A stretch of DNA of 64,000 nucleotides from Brevibacillus migulae (GCF_004521915.1 NZ_SDKD01000018.1:21757-85756), one strand, 5' to 3'. Positions 27,601 to 36,064 are shown, numbered from the stretch's first letter. The notes: generated by a model not told the origin, from the sequence alone. Made by a program: numbers and translations.

Positions 27601-28071
27601 ATTTTTTGCCGCCTCTGTCTGGCCGGCCAAAAGCAGGGAAGAGACCTCGCCCTTGCTGCAGCCGCTAAGCGCGATCAGACCCTCGCTATGCTTTTGCAGG
27701 ATATCTTTGCTGATTCGCGGCAGCAGATGGTAGCCTTCCATATGGGCAAACGAGCTGATGCGCAGCAAATTGCGGTAGCCACGTTCATTTTCAGCCAGCA
27801 AAATCAGATGAAACGGCGGCGGAGCTTGTCTGGACCGATCCGCCAGATCGCCTTGCGCAATGTATACCTCAAGCCCGATAATCGGCTTGATCCCGGCCTT
27901 CTTGCAAGCCTGATAAAACGGAATGGCTCCGTATAAATTGACATGATCCGTCATGGCCAACGCCGGCATCCCCAGCGTGACGGCTTTTGCTACCAGCTTG
28001 TCGATTCGCGCGGTGGAATCCAGCAAGCTGTATTCAGTATGTACGTGCAGATGGATAAAGGAAGTGTCCAT
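24640..28071 (-). CDS. dnaE: DNA polymerase III alpha subunit DnaE
   Basis: Replicative C-family polymerase of 1143 residues, close to the usual 1110-1160. Domains in order: PHP (FIHLHVHTEYSLLDSTARID at the start), palm with the catalytic aspartates in PDIDIDFSVERRDEVI, fingers with GRGSAAGSLVAY, thumb, a tandem helix-hairpin-helix region and an OB fold (VKVIGMIIDLKRIQTKKGDPMAF). It lacks the intrinsic exonuclease of PolC, so it is the DnaE1-like second polymerase of Bacillota. It is monocistronic, between malic enzyme and ytpI as in Bacillus. Confidence 0.96.
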   Translation of the reverse strand: MDTSFIHLHVHTEYSLLDSTARIDKLVAKAVTLGMPALAMTDHVNLYGAIPFYQACKKAGIKPIIGLEVYIAQGDLADRSRQAPPPFHLILLAENERGYRNLLRISSFAHMEGYHLLPRISKDILQKHSEGLIALSGCSKGEVSSLLLAGQTEAAKNAALWYQQVFGRGSFFLELQDHGLEIERRLNQRLARLHLETGIPLVATNNVHYVEKHEAKLQDVLLAIGEGKAVDEESRFRYEGEEYYLKSADEMAQLFAFAPEAISNTAAIAERCELELAFDQHILPRFPVPPTRDPVLYLRKLCEQGCVERYGEITEEIRQRLDHELSIITKTGFTDYFLIVWDFMRYAHEQGIPTGPGRGSAAGSLVAYALKITNVDPLKFNLLFERFLNPERVTMPDIDIDFSVERRDEVIQYVANKYGRDRVAQIITFGTLAARAAVRDVGRALGISLGQIDKVAKMIPSFVGMTIDYAMQQNPEIAKLCAENQKIAQLIEIAKGLEGLPRHASTHAAGVVISRDPLTEYVPLQSGNEGLALTQYPMDVLEQVGLLKMDFLGLRNLTIIQEALRHIEHQGITISLDQLPAEDEKTFRMLSRGETTGVFQLESAGMRNVLRELKPGNLDDIIAVLALYRPGPMEIIPQYIQAKHGVSKIGYPHPDLEPILRETYGFMIYQEQIMQISSKMAGFSLGEADILRRAVGKKKRELLAEQRAKFVVGSIRQGYDDKLANEVYDLIVRFADYGFNKAHSVAYAVIAYQMAYLKANHPLAFMASLLSMSIGSQGKIAEYVEEARRLRLAVLPPDVNASEAAFTVEKEAIRFGLAAIKNVGYGAIEWIVKERARAPYKDLLDFCTRMDTRLVNRRVIESLILAGATDSLPGHRAQKLIMLDEIMGKANVRREEREGAQLNLFAMEGKEVADTSPVQYPEVPPFTSVQQLREERDLLGAYLSGHPLDQYSFAMNRPGVYAIGALGELGKDKTVKVIGMIIDLKRIQTKKGDPMAFLTIEDKTSQVEVVVFPQVFAKFGELLEKERLIVLEGRLDQQDDALKILSSRFWDLTALPKPETEPFLFIKISPQQERDSTLATLQQKLVEKRGTIPVVLYYEGRKQSIRLPDSIRVEADEPFLEQVRAIVGHDSVIQKEMPINWGG

Positions 28072-28238
28072 GCTTCCCCTCCTCCCAGTAGATAGTCCCC
28101 TATATAGCCGGCTTGAAGCTTTCTTTTATTATAGCATTGTTTACGAAAATGCGAACATACAATCGGCCGAATTTGCGTTGTGCCTGTTTCTCCTGTAGGA
28201 TGAGAAGATGGAGAAGCTTATTGGAGGATGATGGTACG

Positions 28239-28550
28239 ATGTGGTCCGCTTTTTATATGACAGGAGTGCTGGCGTCGTTGGTCGGAAGTGTCTATTTCAG
28301 CATCAGTGCCCGCAGACGCGAATTGCATCCCTTGGCCGCCAGAATGACGCTTGGCAAGATGAATATGTCTTTAGGCATTTTGCTCTTGTTGTTCGGGATC
28401 AACCAATATACGTTTGAACCGTTAACAACCGTCCGAGTCATTGTCGGTCTGCTGTTTTTGCTGGTCGGTCTTTTCAATTTCATTCAGGGTACACGCAATT
28501 TTTTGACGAATCGCCGGGAATGGAATGCCTTCCAAAACAAAGAAAGCTAG
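28239..28550 (+). CDS. ytpI: YtpI family membrane protein
   Basis: 103-residue protein with three membrane helices: MTGVLASLVGSVYFSISA near the N-terminus, MNMSLGILLLLFGINQYTF, and VIVGLLFLLVGLFNFIQGTRN, ending in a polar tail. The length and layout match B. subtilis YtpI, also near dnaE. TTGGAGGATG provides the ribosome site for ATG 28239, so the longer frame from 28113 is not used. Function unknown. Confidence 0.82.
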   Translation: MWSAFYMTGVLASLVGSVYFSISARRRELHPLAARMTLGKMNMSLGILLLLFGINQYTFEPLTTVRVIVGLLFLLVGLFNFIQGTRNFLTNRREWNAFQNKES

Positions 28551-28661
28551 AAATCAGCTGCAAGTTTTAGCCGATTTCCAGCGTTTCCCTAAGCAGGAAG
28601 GAGAACATTCTTACCGAAAAAAGGAATAGGACAACCTTTTTTCTCCTATTTCGTCTCCTTC

Positions 28662-28690
28662 CCCCGGCCACGACGACCGGGGTTATTTTT
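28662..28690 (+). terminator. terminator after ytpI
   Basis: CCCCGG (28662-28667) and CCGGGG (28677-28682) close a 9-base loop, followed by TTATTTTTT. Confidence 0.8.
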
Positions 28691-28769
28691 TACCTGTATT
28701 GCCAGACGTTTGCGATAGCGATGATTGCCGATCTGCGCTATACTCTCTTTGTGACGTTCTATTGCTTCA

Positions 28770-28806
28770 GACAACCGGGCTGTGCCTGCGGTTGTCCTTT
28801 TTATTT
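28770..28806 (+). terminator. second rightward terminator, no gene in front of it
   Basis: GACAACCG (28770-28777) and CGGTTGTC (28789-28796) pair perfectly, followed by CTTTTTATTTT. The U tract lies only on the rightward side, yet the nearest rightward gene (ytpI) already has its own terminator. It overlaps the 3' end of the ArsR-like gene. TATACT at 28739-28744 could be the -10 of a short RNA ending here. Confidence 0.6.
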
Positions 28807-29394
28807 TCCCCACAATTCCGGCGGGTTCATTTCATAGATGCCATTTTCCCGATACATATACTGATTCATGATAAATTCACGGCGAATGGTAGCATAATCC
28901 TCGTGAAACGTTTTGATGTATTCATTAAGTTCCTTTTCCGGATACTTTTTCCCCATCGAGAGCCCTTTTACCATATGTTCAAAGACAATCAGCTTCTTCT
29001 TACGCTGGGCCGGAATGGATTTGAGCTTTCCGTCCAAGGTAAAGAAATTTTGGATGACTGCTGCCTTTTCCGCTTCCTGTGTGCGCATGATCTCGTTCTC
29101 CTCCTGCTCCTCGGATATCCCCTGCTGGAACACTACGTCCAAAATCGCAGTCACATCCCGCTTCAAATGGTTGGCATGCAAATGAAAATAAATCGTATTT
29201 TTGTCCCTGCGCTCGTAGATCAGTCCCAGCTCGCGGAGCTTATCCATGTGATGGGAAATGGTTGGCGGAGTGACGCCAAGCTTTCCAGCCAACGCTTGGC
29301 CGTGGAGAGGCCCATTGGCCAGTAAAGCGAGGATGCGAATCCGCGTCGGATCCCCTAATGTTTTGTGGAAATTCACTAGGCGCTGTAATTGCAA
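28801..29394 (-). CDS. ArsR-type winged-helix regulator with DUF2087 domain
   Basis: 197 residues. The N-terminal ArsR-like helix-turn-helix (about 8-75) has LGDPTRIRILALLANGPLHG, then QALAGKLGVTPPTISHHMDKLRE, with no metal-binding ELCVC motif, so it is not a classical metal sensor. The C-terminal segment (about 120-195), with LIVFEHMVKGLSMGKKYPEKE followed by EYIKTFHEDYATIRREFI, is the DUF2087 signature. TTG start with AAAGGAGG. A 30-bp palindrome in front of the gene is the probable autoregulatory operator. Ligand unknown. Confidence 0.85.
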   Translation of the reverse strand: MQLQRLVNFHKTLGDPTRIRILALLANGPLHGQALAGKLGVTPPTISHHMDKLRELGLIYERRDKNTIYFHLHANHLKRDVTAILDVVFQQGISEEQEENEIMRTQEAEKAAVIQNFFTLDGKLKSIPAQRKKKLIVFEHMVKGLSMGKKYPEKELNEYIKTFHEDYATIRREFIMNQYMYRENGIYEMNPPELWGK

Positions 29395-29424
29395 TTTAAA
29401 ACCTCCTTTCCATCAGATACAAAA

Positions 29425-29454
29425 TTGATAATGATCTAATTAGATAATTATCAA
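29425..29454. promoter_or_regulatory. 30-bp palindromic operator upstream of the ArsR-DUF2087 gene
   Basis: TTGATAATGATCTAA and TTAGATAATTATCAA are reverse complements of each other except for one symmetric position. It lies directly upstream of the ribosome site and suits a dimeric ArsR-type repressor. It could also influence the rightward hydrolase gene starting at 29553. Confidence 0.7.
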
Positions 29455-29552
29455 ATCAGCAGACCTCTGTCAACTCCCCAGAGCTCCTTTTCGGAAACTT
29501 TCCTTTCATTTGTACGTATGTAAGGGCATCTGGACAAGCGAGGTGCGGTGTA

Positions 29553-30344
29553 TTGCGTATCGAGAAAACAAAAATCAAGACCTCAAAAGGGATGCTGGAA
29601 TATCACGTATGCGGAACGGGCACACCAGGCATCGTTTTGATCAACGGTGGCTCCGGGCCGATAGAAGGGTGGATGAAAATATTGCCCGACCTTTCGGAAA
29701 TATCCTCCGTTTTTTCTTATAATCGTTTTGGTGTTGCCGATAGTGATAAACCCAAAGAACCCCAAGATGGAAACACGATCATTGAAGCCCTGCGCGAGGC
29801 GTTGACACTCGTCGGTTTTGCGCCTCCTTATTTATTGGTCGGTCACTCTTTAGGAGGATTATATGCAAATTTATATGCGCGCCTTTATCCAGACGAATTA
29901 GCCGGAATCGTCTTTTTGGAATCCAGCCATCCGGATGATATCCACCTTCATGAATATCAAGGCAAGTTTGTCAAAGCATTGAACAAGTTATTGTCTCTAT
30001 TTGATCTCTTGCATCCCCACAAAAAATTCAGCGAAGTTCATTTTGTCAAAAATACGGTCGAACAGATCGATCAAATCGAGTTTTTCCCCGGAATCCCTGT
30101 ATGGGTCGTGACTGGCGGCAAAGAGAATCGCCTCATGCCTGCGGAAGCTCGTAAAAAACGAAGGGACAATCAATTGAAGCTGCTTTCCTTGTCAAATGGC
30201 AGCAAACACATTACCGCTCACAATAGCGGCCATTTCCCCCAATTATCCGAGCCCCAAACGGTCGTTGATGCGATCCGTGAATGTCTAAAGCAAATCAAGC
30301 TTACAGCGCATACAAACGACACCACTGACGAGGAGCGCGAATAG
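29553..30344 (+). CDS. alpha/beta hydrolase
   Basis: Cytoplasmic hydrolase of 263 residues. The oxyanion region is VLINGGSGPIEGW (about 27-39, the HG motif replaced by NGG), the nucleophile elbow LVGHSLGGLYANLYAR carries serine near residue 98, the acid is probably in the VWVVTGGKEN region and the catalytic histidine lies in AHNSGHFPQLSEP. Its substrate cannot be predicted. TTG at 29553 is the only start with a reasonable upstream purine stretch (GCGAGGTGCGG). It is divergent from the ArsR-DUF2087 gene. Confidence 0.85.
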   Translation: MRIEKTKIKTSKGMLEYHVCGTGTPGIVLINGGSGPIEGWMKILPDLSEISSVFSYNRFGVADSDKPKEPQDGNTIIEALREALTLVGFAPPYLLVGHSLGGLYANLYARLYPDELAGIVFLESSHPDDIHLHEYQGKFVKALNKLLSLFDLLHPHKKFSEVHFVKNTVEQIDQIEFFPGIPVWVVTGGKENRLMPAEARKKRRDNQLKLLSLSNGSKHITAHNSGHFPQLSEPQTVVDAIRECLKQIKLTAHTNDTTDEERE

Positions 30345-30407
30345 AAAGGGCAACCATGAACCTTCCATAATCGCTTCGTTTCCATTACGATTTCTTCCTC
30401 ATGAGAT

Positions 30408-30842
30408 TTGGGAGTGTGGCTTTGCTCGGCAGGCGGCCCGACAGCCTTGACCGCGCTGCTGCAAACCGTGCCGGAGTGGCTGACCTGTGTGGCTGCCTAC
30501 TATCCACTGATGGATATGTACGGGCTTGCAAGCGAGCTCCCCGATTTGTCTCCCGAGACCGTCCGCCAGTATTCTGCCATGAATCACCTGAAAAGCAATC
30601 CAGCAAACGTACCGCCTATGCTCGTGGTAAAGGCAGGCTTGGATCGTCCCTTCTTCAACGACTCCATCGATCGTTTCATGCAAGAAGCCACGAACCAACG
30701 CATCCCGGTAGAGCTGGTTACCCATCCAGATGGCCAGCATGCGTTTGATCTTTTTAACGACGATGAGGTTAGCCGAAAAATCATCAGGAACACGCTGTCG
30801 TTTTTCAAGCTCCATTTGGAAACTGCACCTGCAGGGAAATGA
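30408..30842 (+). pseudogene. 5'-truncated alpha/beta hydrolase (dienelactone-hydrolase-like) relic
   Basis: The 144-residue frame begins within what would be the nucleophile elbow of a larger hydrolase (VWLCSAGGPTALTALLQ), then retains the acid region (PPMLVVKAGLDRPFFN) and the catalytic histidine (DGQHAFDLF). The first roughly 90-100 residues expected in this family are missing: a stop lies two codons upstream and only about 60 bases separate it from the previous gene. The central Gly before the nucleophile Ser is Cys. No good ribosome site is seen. It is most likely a decaying relic, although a short product cannot be excluded. Confidence 0.7.
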
Positions 30843-30890
30843 ATTCATGCTCCTTGGGATAAACTAACAAAAAAACCACGGAGCCTAAAC

Positions 30891-31403
30891 ATGCATATCG
30901 CAATTATTCTCTGGTCTTTATTTGCCGCGTGGCGATGGGGCGATTGGAAAAACTGGAAAAAATATCACGCAACGATGCTTTTCTATCCATTTGCGAATTT
31001 GGTATACGGGTTACTGGTGAATGATCCTGATTTTTATCTCTGGCGGTACCATGGCCATATTCTCCTGAGTGAAGAAACAGCTGATCTGTTTTATTCCATC
31101 ATTACATTCCCCGCAGTCACGCTTGTTTTCTTATCCAATTACCCGGCAAACCGATTCAAACAATTTCTCCATATTACGAAGTATGTCGCCATTTATGCGG
31201 TGTTGGAATTCATTGCTCATCACATAGGCGCCATCTCTTACGCCAATCATTGGAATTTTTTGTGGTCCATCTGGTTTAATTTCATTTCCTTTTCTGTGAT
31301 TCGGCTCCATTACAAAAAGCCGTTGTTGGCCTACACGATCTCCGTGCTGATTACTTCCTATTTACTGTGGCATTTCGGAGTGCCGCTCAAAGATCAGGAA
31401 TAA
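30891..31403 (+). CDS. CBO0543-type multispanning membrane protein
   Basis: 170 residues with about five membrane helices: IAIILWSLFAAW, MLFYPFANLVYGLLV, FYSIITFPAVTLVFL, YVAIYAVLEFIAHHIGAI and a C-terminal pair (FNFISFSVIRLHY, YTISVLITSYLLWHFG). The pattern RWGDWKNWKKYHATML near the start, with histidines in the fourth helix, fits the CBO0543 group of Bacillota. Function unknown. Confidence 0.75.
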   Translation: MHIAIILWSLFAAWRWGDWKNWKKYHATMLFYPFANLVYGLLVNDPDFYLWRYHGHILLSEETADLFYSIITFPAVTLVFLSNYPANRFKQFLHITKYVAIYAVLEFIAHHIGAISYANHWNFLWSIWFNFISFSVIRLHYKKPLLAYTISVLITSYLLWHFGVPLKDQE

Positions 31404-31416
31404 TGGAACCCCACAG

Positions 31417-31453
31417 CGAAAAAAGGCAGCTGGTCACCAAAGACCTGCTGCCT
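31417..31453 (-). terminator. terminator after the VOC protein gene
   Basis: GGCAGC-T-GGTC (31425-31435) pairs with GACC-T-GCTGCC (31442-31452), one mismatch. The left A run gives TTTTTTCG for leftward transcription. It lies about 100 bases past the stop. Confidence 0.75.
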
Positions 31454-31554
31454 AAATGATTTCAACATGACGAGACGTGTTTTCCATTGTCTTGTCTGAT
31501 GAACGATGTGCGGCTTTCCCCAAAAATGCGCTCCCGCTTCATAGGACTCTTGAT

Positions 31555-31974
31555 TTATTGATGGACGGCACTCGGATCCATGTACAAGATTTCCCACATA
31601 TGCCCATCGAGATCATGAAAGCTCCACGCATACATGAAACCGCCCTGGTCCATCGGCTCATTCGCAGGCTTTCCACCCGCTTCGAGCGCCTTGTTGACGA
31701 TCTCGTCTACTTTTTCACGGCTTTCCGCCGACAATGCCACGATGACTTCCGAGCTATCGGCCGTATCGGTGACTTGCCGTTTGCTGAATCCTTGGAAGAA
31801 TGGTTCCACCAGCAGCATCACATAGATATTCTCACTAACCACCATGCACGCCGCATTATCATCAGTAAACTGCGGATTAAAGGCAAAGCCGATGCTGGAG
31901 AAGAACTCCATCGATTTCTTCAAATCTTTTACCGGTAAATTGACAAAAATATTGCTCGCTGTCAGAGCCATCAT
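31555..31974 (-). CDS. VOC (glyoxalase/bleomycin-resistance-like) family protein
   Basis: 139 residues with two beta-alpha-beta-beta-beta modules: NIFVNLPVKDLKKSMEFFSS at the N-terminus and MYAWSFHDLDGHMWEILYMD at the C-terminus. The ligand-type residues at the end of each module (Asp/His and Glu) resemble glyoxalase-type metal sites, but this branch is mostly uncharacterised. GAGGTGATC precedes the ATG. Confidence 0.85.
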   Translation of the reverse strand: MMALTASNIFVNLPVKDLKKSMEFFSSIGFAFNPQFTDDNAACMVVSENIYVMLLVEPFFQGFSKRQVTDTADSSEVIVALSAESREKVDEIVNKALEAGGKPANEPMDQGGFMYAWSFHDLDGHMWEILYMDPSAVHQ

Positions 31975-32057
31975 TGATCACCTCGTTTTGATTTATCCTC
32001 ATGGTAGCATGAAAGGTCTGAGGTGATTTCTTCTCGATTGCGATAAGTTCGTACTAC

Positions 32058-33851
32058 TCACATTTCGGGAGTGGGCCCGCTGTTCACCGTGCGCCTTTTC
32101 CACTCCACCCGGATAATCGATCCCAAAATAATGATCAGGACTACCAGTTGTGGAATGATTACTTCCCAGCTCTGGTATACGCCCAGCGCCGATATCTCCG
32201 GAACTACCCCCGTGGCATGCGCAGGAAGTACACCCGATACTTGCAACGCATGGATGCCCACGCCCAAAAACTTAAAGGCCATGTAATACATCAACAGGCC
32301 CGCCACGCGGAAAAAGAGGGTAATCGGAATCCGCGCGCTTGCTTTCAATACAGCAAAGGCGATGACCACCAGGGTGAGGACAGCAGTCCCAATCCCCAGC
32401 AGCAAATCCATCGGGTCAATCGTCGGTGCCATCCCCAAGTAGAAAATGATGGTTTCCGCCCCTTCGCGCATGACCGTCAAGAAAGCCGTAATCGAAAGCG
32501 ACCACAATGCTCCCTTTGCCAACGAAGCTCCGATCGTACGCTCTACAAAACGATTCCAGCTTTTCATATTGGATTTTCCGTGCAGCCATGCCCCTACCGT
32601 GACCATAAAGATCACCGCGATCAGGCTGGAAATCCCCTCGACCATCTCACGTGAGCTTCCCGTCGAAAGATTGGACAGATATACGGTGAGCACCAGAGCC
32701 ATCGCGATGGAAACCACGATCCCCATGGCCGCTCCAGACCAGATCCATTTCCGCTTATCTTCGTTTCCGGAACGCTTCAGCATCGCCAGCAGAGCCGCAA
32801 CGATCAAGATCGCCTCCAAGCCTTCGCGGAACAATATCGCGAATGCATCCCATACCGTATACGCCGATGCTTCGGCATAGGGAGAAAGCGTCTGGATCAG
32901 CAGATCGGCAGTTTCGCTTGCTTTCGCATAATCCGGCGCCGCAGAAAGCATGAGGCTGGACAGGGTGATCATGTAATTTTCAATATCACGATACGCTTGC
33001 GGAGAACGGGTGGAAACCTCTCCTTCCACCTCCGGCCAAGAGGAAACGAATGTCTCCATTTTGGCATAGGCGGCAGCAGCTTGCTTTTGCTGGATATCCG
33101 CCCGGACTTGCTCCACCAGTGCGATCAGTCCGGCAATGGAATTTACCGCAGCCCCGTTTTCCGCAGAATCCGGTGCGGTTGTCCTGCCAGCGGCATAGTC
33201 CTCCAAAATGGTAATCAGATCTTGCAATTTCGTCGTCGCCTGCTGCTGATTCGGCGTCTCTGTATTTAGCGCAATGCGCGCGCCGCTGAGCTTCACTTCA
33301 ATCCGGCCATACAGCTTGGAATCTTCCTTGCGAATCGCCGTTTCGGCTTTTCCCCAAGCGGCAACGAATTGGTTGTACGACTTTTTCGCTGCGTCCCAGT
33401 CAGCGGCTTGAACAGAAGTCATTGTTTCTTTCAGAATCGGCAGGAGTGCCGTTTGAATCTTTTCATGGATTTGCGCCGCCATCTGATCTTGATCGCCAGC
33501 CGAAATGTACGTATCCGTTGCCTTGGCAAGTGCGGATATGGCTGCATAAGCGCGCTTTGGATCGCTTTCAGCTGTCCCTAGAGCGGCTTCTGCTTCCTGC
33601 AAGGCTGCTGTGAAGGCTTTGGCTTCATTTCCTTCCTCTTTCTGCAGCGAAAGGGAGGCCTGCTGTAACCCCGCGATTGCTTTACGGACGTTTTCCCAGT
33701 CCGCGTCTCCCGCACTGATCAAGGCATCACTGGAAAAGGAGATCAGCTGCTTGTGCACGGCGGCCTTGTCTTCATTGGCGCTCGCTGAGAAAGGAAAAAC
33801 GGAAAGCATGAGCATAGCGACGGTACAGAGAATGATACCGATCCGTTTCAT
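32058..33851 (-). CDS. efeU: EfeU-type ferrous/ferric iron permease (FTR1 family)
   Basis: Inner-membrane iron channel of the Efe system. After a signal peptide (MKRIGIILCTVAMLMLSVFP), about 320 extracytoplasmic residues form helical repeats similar to those in front of many Gram-positive FTR1 proteins. The FTR1 domain (about 335-590) follows with seven helices and both iron-ligand motifs, LFREGLEAILIV and TVMREGAETIIF. The frame opens at 33887, but ATG 33851 is where the signal peptide begins, 16 bases past the efeB stop. It is last in efeO-efeB-efeU; the order differs from E. coli efeUOB. Confidence 0.9.
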   Translation of the reverse strand: MKRIGIILCTVAMLMLSVFPFSASANEDKAAVHKQLISFSSDALISAGDADWENVRKAIAGLQQASLSLQKEEGNEAKAFTAALQEAEAALGTAESDPKRAYAAISALAKATDTYISAGDQDQMAAQIHEKIQTALLPILKETMTSVQAADWDAAKKSYNQFVAAWGKAETAIRKEDSKLYGRIEVKLSGARIALNTETPNQQQATTKLQDLITILEDYAAGRTTAPDSAENGAAVNSIAGLIALVEQVRADIQQKQAAAAYAKMETFVSSWPEVEGEVSTRSPQAYRDIENYMITLSSLMLSAAPDYAKASETADLLIQTLSPYAEASAYTVWDAFAILFREGLEAILIVAALLAMLKRSGNEDKRKWIWSGAAMGIVVSIAMALVLTVYLSNLSTGSSREMVEGISSLIAVIFMVTVGAWLHGKSNMKSWNRFVERTIGASLAKGALWSLSITAFLTVMREGAETIIFYLGMAPTIDPMDLLLGIGTAVLTLVVIAFAVLKASARIPITLFFRVAGLLMYYMAFKFLGVGIHALQVSGVLPAHATGVVPEISALGVYQSWEVIIPQLVVLIIILGSIIRVEWKRRTVNSGPTPEM

Positions 33852-33867
33852 GTTCAACCTAGTCTCT

Positions 33868-35142
33868 TTACAGTAACGTATCGCCAATATAACCGCCCTC
33901 TTTCACGCCTGGCAGGCAAGCGTAGATGCCGCTGCCCACATGCTCTATATATTCATTTAACCGGTCGAGCTCCGCCAACTTGGTTTGCATCGGGATAAAC
34001 TGCTGCAGCGGATCCCGGTTAAAACAGATAAACAGAAGCCCTGCATCCAGCTGTCCGGTTTTCAGATCAATCCCATTGGAATACGAATAGCCGCGACGAT
34101 GGATTTTGACCTTGCCCCCCATACTGGCTATAGCCATATGGGAATCGGCCGGAATCACAGGCTTTCCATTTTTATCCAGCTTGGTATAATCTGCAGGGTC
34201 AAACTCGCCTGTTGCTCCAAGTGGTGCGCCGGAGTCGCGGTATCGCCCAAATGTAGCCTCTTGCTCGCCGAGCGCCGTGCGATCCCACACTTCGATTCGC
34301 ATCCGGATTCGGCGGACGACCATATAGCTGCCTTGATCCATCCACGGTGCACCGTCTTCCGCCTGCGCCCACACAATCTGCTTGGCGGTCTCTTCATCCG
34401 CCACGTTGGGATTGTTCGTGCCGTCCTTAAAGCCGAGCAAATTGCGCGGAGTTGCCCCTTTTGGATCCGCTGCTCCTGCCCGCTGAAAGCCTTGCTGCAG
34501 CCATCTCAGCACCGCTTTGCCGCGGGCAATGCGGGCCAAATTGCGCAGTGCATGGAACGCTACCTGTTGATCATTCGCACAGACCTGTACGATGATATCG
34601 CCGTGTGACCATTCCTCTACCAGCTCATCACGTTTGAACGCAGGTATGTCTACGAGTTTGGACGGTCGTTTGCTGGCAAGACCGAAGCGATCGTCAAAAA
34701 AGGACGGACCGACCCCAAAGGTGATGGTTGTCGACATCGGCTGCAGTCCGATCGTTTCCCCGGTATCGACTGGCGGCACAAGCGCATTGTTGCTTTCCTC
34801 GCCGACACCTTCCCCCTTGGCAAGTCTTGCAGAAGCAGCTGTCCAGTCCTGAAACAGTTTTCTGACCTCCGCAATGTCCGTCACCGTCAAATCAAACGCA
34901 CCCATGCAGACAAAATCCTGCATGGGTGTGACGATACCAGCTTGATGACGACCGTAGAAAGGGATGATCCCATTCGCATTTGTCAGCATGGAAGCGGCTG
35001 GTTTGTTGTTGTCAACGATATCGAATCCTTTCATCACGCCGGCGCCCAGGAATAATCCCAAGCCACCGACGGCCCCCATTTTCAACAGCTCGCGTCTGCT
35101 GATGGCGGACTTGTCTGCTCGGTCGTTTGCTTCCTGCTTCAT
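33868..35142 (-). CDS. efeB: EfeB, Tat-exported DyP-type heme peroxidase
   Basis: Heme peroxidase of the Efe system. The twin-arginine signal SRRELLKMGAVGGLGLFLGA is at about residues 17-36, so it is exported folded. The DyP hallmark GFKDGTNNP (distal aspartate and arginine region) and the proximal heme histidine region support the call. ATG 35142 preceded by GGAGGG is chosen over the TTG at 35160, which overlaps the efeO stop. It is the second gene of the Fur-controlled efe operon. Confidence 0.92.
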   Translation of the reverse strand: MKQEANDRADKSAISRRELLKMGAVGGLGLFLGAGVMKGFDIVDNNKPAASMLTNANGIIPFYGRHQAGIVTPMQDFVCMGAFDLTVTDIAEVRKLFQDWTAASARLAKGEGVGEESNNALVPPVDTGETIGLQPMSTTITFGVGPSFFDDRFGLASKRPSKLVDIPAFKRDELVEEWSHGDIIVQVCANDQQVAFHALRNLARIARGKAVLRWLQQGFQRAGAADPKGATPRNLLGFKDGTNNPNVADEETAKQIVWAQAEDGAPWMDQGSYMVVRRIRMRIEVWDRTALGEQEATFGRYRDSGAPLGATGEFDPADYTKLDKNGKPVIPADSHMAIASMGGKVKIHRRGYSYSNGIDLKTGQLDAGLLFICFNRDPLQQFIPMQTKLAELDRLNEYIEHVGSGIYACLPGVKEGGYIGDTLL

Positions 35143-35146
35143 TTCA

Positions 35147-36043
35147 TCATCCCTCCACAACGGTACCGATCTGGGACAGAGGCTCGGCTAAGGCATCGAT
35201 CGCCTGGCTCAATTTTTTCACTTCATCTTCTTTCAAATCTGTGTAGAGAACATAGCCGCTGTCTTTGCGGTAAGGCTGAAGCGTCGCATCCAGCTCTTTA
35301 AAGCGCTTGTCGATTTCGGCAGCAAGCTCTTTATTCTTCGCCTCTACGGTTGGCTGCAGCACTTTGAAGATTTCATAAGCACCTTCTACGTTTGCCGCAA
35401 AATCATACAAATCCGTGTGGGAATAGCGCTCTTCCTCACCTGTCACTTTGCTGGAGGAAACCTCATTCAGCAATTCCACGGCACCGGTCACGAGCATCGG
35501 AGCATCGATTTCTACCCCTTCAACCTTCACACGAAGCATTTTCACATCCTGCAGCAATTGATCCGCTACCGGTGCCATGCCATCCAAAGATTTATCCTGC
35601 CACAATGCTTTCTCCAAGCGGTGGAAACCTTTCCACTCATTCGCAGGTACGTCGCCTTCGCGGGCATCGATCCATGGGTCAAAATCCCCTAGCGATTCGG
35701 CGATCGGTTCAATACGCTCAAAATACATCCGCGATGGAGCATAGAGAGCTTTGGCTTTTTCCATATCGTTCGCTTTGATCGCATCGACAAATGCCTGTGT
35801 ATCTTTTACGAACTGATCGGTTTGCGCGATCACAAATTGATGGTATGCTTTGACAGCATCTTGGAACTGCTCTGAATCGGTTGTATTCGCCGCTTGCGGC
35901 TGCTCGGCTTGCTGTCCGGCTGTCGCAGTCGCAGGCGCATCGGTTGTCTGGTTAGCTGGTGCACTCGCGTTGTTTCCGCAAGCAGAAACGAGCAATGCCA
36001 TTCCCAGGATTGGTGCTGTGAGGCTGATTCGTGGGTTTAACAA
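35147..36043 (-). CDS. efeO: EfeO/EfeM-type iron-binding lipoprotein (imelysin-like, M75)
   Basis: Surface lipoprotein that hands iron to EfeU. The lipobox is LVSAC (about residues 18-22), then an Ala/Gln/Thr-rich linker and the all-helical M75 domain, with YHQFVIAQTDQF and the characteristic HRLEKALWQ that replaces the HxxE motif of the family. It lacks the N-terminal cupredoxin domain of E. coli EfeO, so it corresponds to the shorter EfeM-like form. TTG start with AAGGGGAG. It is first in the operon, just after two Fur boxes. Confidence 0.9.
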   Translation of the reverse strand: MLNPRISLTAPILGMALLVSACGNNASAPANQTTDAPATATAGQQAEQPQAANTTDSEQFQDAVKAYHQFVIAQTDQFVKDTQAFVDAIKANDMEKAKALYAPSRMYFERIEPIAESLGDFDPWIDAREGDVPANEWKGFHRLEKALWQDKSLDGMAPVADQLLQDVKMLRVKVEGVEIDAPMLVTGAVELLNEVSSSKVTGEEERYSHTDLYDFAANVEGAYEIFKVLQPTVEAKNKELAAEIDKRFKELDATLQPYRKDSGYVLYTDLKEDEVKKLSQAIDALAEPLSQIGTVVEG

Positions 36044-36064
36044 GGAAATCTCCCCTTATATAAA

